Source: Gemmatimonadota bacterium
GTDB lineage: Bacteria; Latescibacterota; UBA2968; UBA8231
Length of the DNA stretch: 6,055 nt
Direction: 5' to 3'
Assembly (NCBI GenBank): GCA_026706505.1
Contig: JAPOYQ010000405.1
Coordinates: forward strand, 1-6,055
In this document: piece after piece, positions 1 through 5,536 of the stretch
How positions within the stretch are numbered: the stretch's first letter is position 1
How the letters are laid out: each line of letters opens with the position of its first letter
Position numbers and translations under genes: made by a program
Notes under the pieces: generated by a model
The model's database searches: none
Told to the model about the DNA's origin: nothing
The model's input: the letters and a program-made list of their open reading frames with translations, nothing else

Positions 1-173
1 CCGGCGAAGATCTCTATGCAGCCAGTGCTTATCTATCGGGTGAGCCGAGAATGCTCGGCTCCCTCAAGGGCCAGGACGCCGGCAAGGCCCTTATTTTAGC
101 CGCTTTGGTGTTGGGCACAGTCTTGGCGGCTTTAGAGCTGCCCCAGCTAACCCACTTCTTTACTCCTTATTGA
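1..173 (+). CDS. C-terminal fragment of an unidentified membrane protein
   Basis: This is the 3' end of a gene that begins before the window; the first complete codon is at base 3 and the stop is TGA at 171-173, leaving 56 codons. The visible part starts with a hydrophilic stretch (GEDLYAASAYLSGEPRMLGS), then a short basic and polar linker (LKGQDAGK). A hydrophobic segment of about 20 residues follows (ALILAALVLGTVLAALEL), and the protein ends in a short tail, HFFTPY. This looks like a single C-terminal transmembrane helix. The reading frame is supported by its join to the next gene: the stop codon lies against that gene's ribosome binding site, as in an operon. I do not recognise the family. 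It may be a fourth member of the membrane-protein cluster downstream. Confidence 0.75.
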   Translation, partial: GEDLYAASAYLSGEPRMLGSLKGQDAGKALILAALVLGTVLAALELPQLTHFFTPY

Positions 174-180
174 GGAGGGG
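173..180 (+). promoter_or_regulatory. Ribosome binding site overlapping the upstream stop codon
   Basis: The purine run AGGAGGGG begins at the last base of the TGA stop (171-173) and ends two bases before the ATG at 183. AGGAGG at 173-178 is a near-perfect Shine-Dalgarno core, four bases from the start. The overlap with the stop suggests that ribosomes finishing the upstream gene can start the next one. It supports ATG 183 as the true start. Confidence 0.7.
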
Positions 181-182
181 CC

Positions 183-842
183 ATGCCATTTTTTAGCCGG
201 ACTTTACCACTGGCCGTCGCCTTAGTCTTTGGCCTGCTAGGCATTGCCATCTACTACATACCGCACGGTAATGCACAGAGTTTTGAACAAGAAATGGCGC
301 TGTGGGTGCGTATTGTCTTCGCGTTTTCTTATCTACTCGGACTCTACAGCCTGCTCAACCTGCATTGGCAGCGGATCCGCCAGCACGTCGCCGGTTGGGG
401 CTACAGCTTCGTTGCCATCGCCAGCTTTGTGCTGATGATGTTCTTCGTTATCTACAACGATGGGCACGGCCCCTTTGCCGCCCAGGCCGAAGCCGGGGGC
501 TATAATTGGCTCTTCAATTACGTTCATCTGCCCTGTTCGGGGACTATGTTCTCGATCTTGGCTTTTTTTATCGCTTCGGCGGCCTACCGAACCTTCCGCG
601 CCCGCACGCCCGAGGCCGCGCTGTTGCTGGTCGCAGCGGTGATCGTCATGCTAGGCCAGGTGCCCATTGGCCGAGAGATCTCCGAGTATTTTCCGCTGGT
701 GAGCGAGTGGCTGATGAGCGTGCCGAATTTAGCGGCCAAGCGCGGGATTCTGCTCGGGGTGTCCCTAGGGGCCATCGCGACCTCGCTGCGGATCATCTTC
801 GGCATTGAGCGTTCGTACTTGGGCGGTGGAGGAGACGAGTGA
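183..842 (+). CDS. Uncharacterised six-helix inner-membrane protein (219 aa)
   Basis: This is a polytopic membrane protein of unknown function. Hydrophobic segments lie at about residues 8-26, 40-60, 73-91, 118-135, 145-161 and 188-206. Basic residues cluster at the N-terminus and in the loops near 61-70 (HWQRIRQH) and 136-142 (RTFRARTP), which predicts both ends in the cytoplasm. The loop at 92-117 is predicted outside and is rich in Gly and aromatic residues. The most motif-like stretches are FSILAFFIASAAYRTFRAR (123-141), VMLGQVPIG (155-163), VPNLAAKRG (180-188) and the C-terminal FGIERSYLGG (206-215). From memory these match an unnamed family seen in uncultured FCB-type bacteria; I could not check this. 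No catalytic or transporter signature is visible. The gene has a strong ribosome binding site and its stop overlaps the next start, so the two products are probably made together. Confidence 0.94.
   Translation: MPFFSRTLPLAVALVFGLLGIAIYYIPHGNAQSFEQEMALWVRIVFAFSYLLGLYSLLNLHWQRIRQHVAGWGYSFVAIASFVLMMFFVIYNDGHGPFAAQAEAGGYNWLFNYVHLPCSGTMFSILAFFIASAAYRTFRARTPEAALLLVAAVIVMLGQVPIGREISEYFPLVSEWLMSVPNLAAKRGILLGVSLGAIATSLRIIFGIERSYLGGGGDE
828..834 (+). promoter_or_regulatory. Ribosome binding site that favours ATG 842 over GTG 839
   Basis: GGAGGAG lies inside the last codons of the upstream gene. It leaves seven bases before ATG 842 but only four before GTG 839, so the ATG is the better-spaced start. 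With that choice the stop and start share one base (TGATG); with GTG they would share four (GTGA). Either arrangement is typical of translational coupling. Confidence 0.65.
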
Positions 843-1657
843 TGCAGATTGATCGCCGCATCCTCTTTGCTTTGATGTTTATCGGAGTGGCTGTGCCGCT
901 CTTGGTCGGGCTAGACCTGCCGATCACGCCGTCCAAGCAGGTGAGAGCGGCTTACGACCAAGTCGAGCAACTTGACGCCGGGCAGGTCGTCTTAGTCTCT
1001 TTTTCTTACGGTGCCAGCACGGCTCCTGAGATGCAGCCCATGGCGCGGGCGGTTTTGCGCCACGCGTTTCGCCGCGAGCTCAAGGTCGTCGCCATCTGCC
1101 TGTGGCCTGAAGCGACCGGGTTAGCTCAAGCGGTGCTCGACAAAATGACGGCTGAATTCGACTTGGAGTACGGGGTGGATTACACCTTTATGGGCTACAA
1201 GCCGGGCAATTTTAGCGTCGTTCTCAATATGGGGCACGACGTACACGGCACCTTCCCGCAGGACAATTGGGGCGCAGATGTTGGCGATTTGGAATTGATG
1301 CGGAGTGTGCGCTCACTGAGGGATTTCGACCTCGTTTTCGACCTAGGGGCCGGGGATTCGATTGAGTTTTGGTGGATTCCCTACGGGCAGGAGAAATACG
1401 GCTTTCCTTTTGCCGCCGGCTGCACCGCAGTGATGGCACCAGACCTCTATCCATTCCTCGGCTCGGGCCAACTCGTGGGCCTGCTCGGCGGCTTGGCCGG
1501 TGCAGCCGCCTACGAGGTTCTGATTGACCACCGCGATGAGGCGAATAAGAGCATGCCTCCCCAGTCGGTTACCCATTTGATCATTGTAGCTTTCGTGATC
1601 TTTGGCAATATCGCTTACTTCGCCAGTCGGCGAGGCCGATTGCAACAGGAGAGCTAA
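842..1657 (+). CDS. Uncharacterised extracytoplasmic-domain protein anchored by a helix at each end (271 aa)
   Basis: The function is unknown. An N-terminal helix (residues 8-24) follows the basic leader MQIDRR, and a second helix (about 244-261) is followed by the basic tail SRRGRLQQES. Both ends are therefore predicted cytoplasmic and the domain between (25-243) extracytoplasmic. That domain looks like an alpha/beta fold. A strand VVLVSFSYGAS (49-59) is followed by a helix with MARAVLRHAFRREL (67-80), then the strand KVVAICLWPE (81-90). Later come DFDLVFDLGAGDS (161-173), YGQEKYGFPFAAG (181-193) and APDLYPFLGSGQLVGLLGGL (199-218). The last stretches are Gly-rich and acidic, as in a ligand-binding site, but match no named motif I know. 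There are two cysteines, C86 and C194. From memory the family recurs beside homologues of both neighbours. GTG 839 is an alternative start that adds one residue. Confidence 0.93.
   Translation: MQIDRRILFALMFIGVAVPLLVGLDLPITPSKQVRAAYDQVEQLDAGQVVLVSFSYGASTAPEMQPMARAVLRHAFRRELKVVAICLWPEATGLAQAVLDKMTAEFDLEYGVDYTFMGYKPGNFSVVLNMGHDVHGTFPQDNWGADVGDLELMRSVRSLRDFDLVFDLGAGDSIEFWWIPYGQEKYGFPFAAGCTAVMAPDLYPFLGSGQLVGLLGGLAGAAAYEVLIDHRDEANKSMPPQSVTHLIIVAFVIFGNIAYFASRRGRLQQES
1647..1653 (+). promoter_or_regulatory. Ribosome binding site supporting a GTG start at 1661
   Basis: AGGAGAG ends seven bases before GTG 1661 and lies within the last codons of the upstream gene. The upstream stop (TAA 1655-1657) is in the same frame and only one codon before this GTG, so no earlier start is possible. 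The next in-frame ATG (1781-1783) would remove the first membrane helix. Confidence 0.65.
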
Positions 1658-1660
1658 GCC

Positions 1661-2374
1661 GTGCGCGATACGTATATTTTTCTGGGCTTGCTTTTGCTGT
1701 TTGTCGCTGTCAATATCGGCTTAGTGGCCAACGGGACCTTGGCGGCGGACTGGACGGGCTTGGGCATCATTGTTGCGGCGGGCATGACCTTGGCGCTCTA
1801 TAGTTTTCTCTACAAGGATAACCCTCTTTTTAAGTTTGCCGAGCACGTTTTCGTCGGCGTGGCAGCGGCTTACATTTTCGGTCAGAATTGGTACCCGACG
1901 CTCTACGGCGAGATTATTGCCGAATGGACCAATCCGGGGGAAGGGGAGACGCCCAATTGGTGGCTTTTGGCTCCGACGGTGCTCGGGCTGTTGATGTTGA
2001 CGCGCTTTTCGCTGCGCTTCGGTTGGCTCAGCCGCTATGCTTTTGCATTCTTTGTAGGGCTTACGGCTGGCCTGACGATTCCCCGCTATATTTCTTCCTT
2101 TATTTTGGCCCAAATAGAACCTACATTAAAACCACTAACCTGGAGCTTGGAGGGGCTCAATTTGCTAGTAGTCCTCGTGGGGGTCATCGGGGTGTTGGTC
2201 TATTTCTTTTTTTCCGTCGAGCACACCGGCACGGCGGGCCACATCTCCAAGGTGGGGATATGGTTTTTGATGATCTCGTTCGGGGCTTCGTTTGGTTACA
2301 CCATTATGGCGAGGGTCTCGCTGTTGATCGGGCGTGTGACCTTTCTCTTAGACGACTGGTTGCGCCTGATGTGA
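1661..2374 (+). CDS. Uncharacterised polytopic inner-membrane protein (237 aa)
   Basis: This is a membrane protein of unknown function, started by GTG. Hydrophobic segments lie at about residues 5-24, 33-50, 60-75 (weaker), 101-117, 122-142, 166-185 and 197-227, so six or seven helices. The most distinctive stretch is LALYSFLYKDNPLFKFAEHV (44-63), which mixes aromatic and charged residues (K52, D53, K58, E61, H62) between two helices. A second polar patch, SVEHTGTAGHISKVG (185-199), precedes the last hydrophobic segment. A hydrophilic loop at about 88-99 (EWTNPGEGETPN) separates the two halves. The charged residues close to membrane segments could bind an ion or a partner protein, but this is inference. 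I recall the LYSFLYKDNP...KFAEH signature from unnamed proteins in several uncultured phyla. It is the last gene of the tight cluster; 33 bases separate it from the receptor gene. Confidence 0.93.
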   Translation: MRDTYIFLGLLLLFVAVNIGLVANGTLAADWTGLGIIVAAGMTLALYSFLYKDNPLFKFAEHVFVGVAAAYIFGQNWYPTLYGEIIAEWTNPGEGETPNWWLLAPTVLGLLMLTRFSLRFGWLSRYAFAFFVGLTAGLTIPRYISSFILAQIEPTLKPLTWSLEGLNLLVVLVGVIGVLVYFFFSVEHTGTAGHISKVGIWFLMISFGASFGYTIMARVSLLIGRVTFLLDDWLRLM

Positions 2375-2376
2375 AG

Positions 2377-2391
2377 GGGTATTGAGTACCC
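2377..2391 (+). other. Small hairpin in the gap before the receptor gene
   Basis: GGGTA (2377-2381) and TACCC (2387-2391) are perfect inverted repeats around a five-base loop, and an extra G-T pair (2376 with 2392) is possible. No run of T follows, so this is not a standard intrinsic terminator. It sits between the upstream stop and the receptor's ribosome binding site. It might affect mRNA processing or receptor translation, or be chance. Confidence 0.35.
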
Positions 2392-2395
2392 TACA

Positions 2396-2402
2396 AAGGA
2401 GG
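2396..2402 (+). promoter_or_regulatory. Strong ribosome binding site of the receptor gene
   Basis: AAGGAGG is a full Shine-Dalgarno core and lies five bases before ATG 2408. It fixes that start, which gives a complete signal peptide. It is the closest match to the consensus in the window, as expected for an abundant outer-membrane protein. Confidence 0.75.
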
Positions 2403-2407
2403 GACAT

Positions 2408-5400
2408 ATGACTAAATTTGCGAGCGTTTTTCGCGTCTTGACCGCACTGGGCGTCCTGCTCGCGCTGAGCTTGGCTCCGGCCGAGGCCAGTACGGGCGGC
2501 AAGATCGCCGGTGTCATCAAGGATGCCGCCACCGGGGATGGGCTACCCCATGCCAATATAGTGGTGGTGGATACCAAGTTAGGGGCTACAGCGGACGAAA
2601 AGGGCCGCTTTTTTATTCTCAACGTGCCGGCGGGCACCTACACCCTCAAGGCCACGTATATCGGCTACGCGGATTACACCGTCGAGGATGTGCGGGTCTC
2701 CGCCGACCTGACTACGAATATCGCCGTTGAACTGACTTCTTCGGATATCCAAGTCGAGGAAGTGGTAATCCGGGCCGAGCGGCCAATCATCGACAAAACC
2801 GCCACCAATGCAGTGCGCATTGTCGATGCCGAGGATCTCGAGATTCTGCCGCTCCGAGGCGTCAGCTCAGTCATAGCCCTGCAGACCGGCGTGGTTGAAG
2901 ACGAGGGGTCGCTGCACATCCGCGGCTCGCGCAGCGACGAGATCGGCTACTACGTCGAGGGGGCCAGCGTTCGCAATGTGGTCACTGGCAGCAGCGCAGT
3001 GGGCTTGATCGACGAGGCGTTGGAGGAAATCCAACTCCAGGCCGGCGGCTTCAACGCCGAGTACGGCGGTGCCAACGCCGGCATTATTCTGCAAGAGTTG
3101 CGCACCGGCGGCAGCGAGTGGGACTTCGAGATCCTCTCTGAGTCGGACAATTTTACCAACGACTACGAGCAGCGCTTCGGCACCTATTCCTACGGCTACT
3201 TCAATCAGGTGATGACCGCCGGTGGTCCGGTTGTGGGAAACCAGAAGATTCGCGCCTTCTTGGCTGGCCAGCGCCGCGGCATCGGTTCCTGGCCGACCTA
3301 CTGGTCGGGTTTTACCTTCGAGGATCTCGAAGACACTGGCCTCCGCGGTGGTCGCCGACACTGGAGCGAGGACGAAGAGGGCAATCTCGTTCCCGACCAG
3401 ATCGAGCAGCTCGAAATCAAGCCCGGCAATATTCCGCACACGAGTAGTGAAGCGGTTATTTTCAACGGGACCTTGTTGCTCGACTACTACCCTGTCCAGG
3501 TCCGCCTCACGAATCTGTACACGGACGGGTTTTCTGAAAGCAACTATGCGCCCATCCGCAATGCTTTTAACACCCGGCGTTTGGGCGAGTCGGAATCGTC
3601 CTCCAACCTAGTCAACGCCAAGATCACCCACCTGCTCGACAAGAGCATGTTCTACGAACTCAACGTGAGCCTCTACGAGCGGAATGCCGAGTCCTACGAC
3701 CCGCTTTTCAGAGATCGGTGGTGGGTGTACAACGACAGCGTGGCCGTACAGCGCGCCCTCGAGGGCACGGGCGAGTACACGCCCTATACCCAGCAAGGTT
3801 CGGGGCCCAGGTCCTACGATCTGGCTGGTTTTCCCTTCAGCCGCCCGGGTTCGCGCACGACCTCCTACGGCACTACGTCGGATGGCTATTGGGGGCTGGC
3901 CGGTAGCTGGACCAAGCAGACCGACATGCATCAGCTCAAGGCCGGTTTCGACTACCAGAGTTGGACCTCGCGGCGCTATGGGATCTCGTTGCGTTCGATC
4001 CGCTCGGGGATAGCCAATACCTATCCCGAGTTGGACGCGGTGTACGACCGCTACTACAACGATGAGATCAGCGAAGACCAGATCCTCGACGAGTTGCTTA
4101 AGAAGGCCGAGAGTCTTGAAGATGGCAAGGGTAGCAAGCAGGATATGATCAGATTGCTGCGCACGACTAGCGGTAGCGACTTTTTCGGCTTCGACGAGTT
4201 CGGCCGCGAGACCGACCGCGAAGGGCTAGAGGCCCCGCGCCACCCGACGGTTGCCGCCGCCTTTATCCAAGACAAGGTCGAGTATAACGACCTGATCATC
4301 AACGCCGGTCTGCGCATCGACTACTTCGATGCGGATAGCTGGCGCTTTAAGGATCCGGCCGCACCGGTGCGCGACCCGGAAAACTACACCATTGACCTTG
4401 AGTCGATGGAAAAGACCGATACGTACACCGATATTAGCCCGCGTTTGGGGATGTCGTTCCCGGTGTCGGATTTGACGGTCTTTCACGTGCAATACGGTCG
4501 CTTCTCGCAAATGCCGGCGATGCGCTCCATGTATGCCGGCGGTGCGCGCCTTGCTCTAGAGTTGGGCGGCCAGAACTACATCCGCTATCCGACCGCCTAC
4601 GACATCGAGCCGATGCGAACTACCCAGTACGAAATCGGCTTTGAGCGTCAGTTCTCCGAGTCCGCCTCCTTTGACGTCACGGGCTTCTACCGCGATATCA
4701 AAGGGCAGATACAGTTGCGCAAGCAGCAACTCTCGGCCAGCGCGGTTGACGCTGGTGCGTACGTTTTTCTGCAAAACGGCGACTTCGCCACGACCAAAGG
4801 CATCGAGTTCCAATTCAAGCTCAGGCGCGTCAACAACCTACGCACCGAACTGAACTACACCCTGTCCGACGCACGCGGCACGGGTTCATATACTGGCTCA
4901 GCCATTTCCGGGGTTGAGAACGAGACCAACCTGCCGACGATTATCTCGCCGCTCGACTTTAACGAGACGCATCGCGGCTCGATCTTCCTAGACTACCGCT
5001 ACCCCGACAACGAGCCCAACCCAATTCTGCGAGGTCTGGGGGCCAACCTGCTGATGAGCTTCACGAGCGGGCACAACTTTACCTTGGTCACTGGTTCGAT
5101 CGGTCAGCGCGGTCCAGAAAACGCCGGCGTACTCGACAGCTTCGACCCGCGCTCGCGCAAGCCGCTCGAGTCGATCAACCGCTCGACGACGCCGTGGACT
5201 TTCAATACCAACCTGCGCATCGACAAGGGCTTCTCGCTATTTGGTCTCAATGCCAAGGTCTATAGCCGTATTCTCAACCTCTTCAATCGCAAGAACGTGC
5301 TCAACGTGTACAACCGCACCGGCTCCGACAAGGACGACGGCTTCTTGACCAATCCGGAACTGAGCCAGCAGATCGTCGAGGCCAGCGGTGGGCAACAGTA

Positions 5401-5518
5401 CGTGCAACTCTACGAGGCGATCAACTTGGCCAACCGCCAAGCCTACTGGTCCAACGAGGGCGGCGATATCTACGATTCGCCGCGTCAGATTCGCTTCGGT
5501 CTGCAGTTCAATTTCTAG
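2408..5518 (+). CDS. TonB-dependent outer-membrane receptor with N-terminal carboxypeptidase-regulatory-like domain (1036 aa)
   Basis: This is an outer-membrane beta-barrel receptor, expected to import a ligand using energy from TonB-ExbB-ExbD. A signal peptide spans residues 1-27, with AEA before the likely cleavage site. Residues 31-110 form a carboxypeptidase-regulatory-like domain (TGDGLPHANIVV, DEKGRFFI, VPAGTYTLKATYIGY). A TonB-box-like EEVVIRAERP (117-126) leads into the plug, about 127-235, with LHIRGSRSDEIGYYVEG (169-185) and IQLQAGGFNAEYGGANAGI (208-226). The barrel fills the rest, with YGRFSQMP (696-703), FDVTGFYRD (755-763), KGIEF (797-801), NLFNRKNV (955-962) and a C-terminal phenylalanine, as in outer-membrane barrels. 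The domain order and length match receptors of the Bacteroidota/FCB type. A charged segment at about 539-607 looks like an extra loop. No SusD partner follows, so a glycan SusC role is not supported and the ligand is unknown. A secreted protein gene starts 18 bases downstream. Confidence 0.97.
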   Translation: MTKFASVFRVLTALGVLLALSLAPAEASTGGKIAGVIKDAATGDGLPHANIVVVDTKLGATADEKGRFFILNVPAGTYTLKATYIGYADYTVEDVRVSADLTTNIAVELTSSDIQVEEVVIRAERPIIDKTATNAVRIVDAEDLEILPLRGVSSVIALQTGVVEDEGSLHIRGSRSDEIGYYVEGASVRNVVTGSSAVGLIDEALEEIQLQAGGFNAEYGGANAGIILQELRTGGSEWDFEILSESDNFTNDYEQRFGTYSYGYFNQVMTAGGPVVGNQKIRAFLAGQRRGIGSWPTYWSGFTFEDLEDTGLRGGRRHWSEDEEGNLVPDQIEQLEIKPGNIPHTSSEAVIFNGTLLLDYYPVQVRLTNLYTDGFSESNYAPIRNAFNTRRLGESESSSNLVNAKITHLLDKSMFYELNVSLYERNAESYDPLFRDRWWVYNDSVAVQRALEGTGEYTPYTQQGSGPRSYDLAGFPFSRPGSRTTSYGTTSDGYWGLAGSWTKQTDMHQLKAGFDYQSWTSRRYGISLRSIRSGIANTYPELDAVYDRYYNDEISEDQILDELLKKAESLEDGKGSKQDMIRLLRTTSGSDFFGFDEFGRETDREGLEAPRHPTVAAAFIQDKVEYNDLIINAGLRIDYFDADSWRFKDPAAPVRDPENYTIDLESMEKTDTYTDISPRLGMSFPVSDLTVFHVQYGRFSQMPAMRSMYAGGARLALELGGQNYIRYPTAYDIEPMRTTQYEIGFERQFSESASFDVTGFYRDIKGQIQLRKQQLSASAVDAGAYVFLQNGDFATTKGIEFQFKLRRVNNLRTELNYTLSDARGTGSYTGSAISGVENETNLPTIISPLDFNETHRGSIFLDYRYPDNEPNPILRGLGANLLMSFTSGHNFTLVTGSIGQRGPENAGVLDSFDPRSRKPLESINRSTTPWTFNTNLRIDKGFSLFGLNAKVYSRILNLFNRKNVLNVYNRTGSDKDDGFLTNPELSQQIVEASGGQQYVQLYEAINLANRQAYWSNEGGDIYDSPRQIRFGLQFNF

Positions 5519-5523
5519 GAAAG

Positions 5524-5529
5524 AGAGGA
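5524..5529 (+). promoter_or_regulatory. Ribosome binding site of the secreted-protein gene
   Basis: AGAGGA in the 18-base gap after the receptor stop leaves seven bases before ATG 5537. It supports that start, and the resulting N-terminus is a clean signal peptide. No terminator is visible in the gap, so co-transcription with the receptor is likely. Confidence 0.6.
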
Positions 5530-5536
5530 ACGCATT

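Noticed and set aside
2098..2108. TTTATTTTGGC, similar to the Bacteroidota -7 promoter element
   Set aside because: It does not fit the consensus exactly, lies within a gene about 300 bases before the receptor, and codes for hydrophobic residues of a membrane helix, which explains the T-richness.
1721..2113. 130-codon open frame on the minus strand inside the third membrane gene
   Set aside because: The product is basic, low in structure and motif-free, and the opposite strand encodes a coherent membrane protein.
2324..2352. TTGATC with a CTTAGA about 17 bases later, as a possible promoter for the receptor
   Set aside because: The -10 match is poor and both boxes lie inside a coding region; it is no better than chance.
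1888..2385. 165-codon + strand frame overlapping the third membrane gene
   Set aside because: It is an alternative frame of the membrane-protein gene, with no ribosome binding site that I can see and a product without membrane or domain pattern.
2867..3439. 190-codon open frame on the minus strand inside the receptor gene
   Set aside because: It lies wholly opposite a clearly identified receptor plug and barrel, has a composition explained by the GC-rich codons of the sense strand, and has no recognisable motif.
2408..5518. Assignment of the receptor to a specific ligand (iron-siderophore, cobalamin or glycan)
   Set aside because: There is no SusD gene, siderophore gene, heme motif or B12 riboswitch in the window, so the ligand cannot be named.
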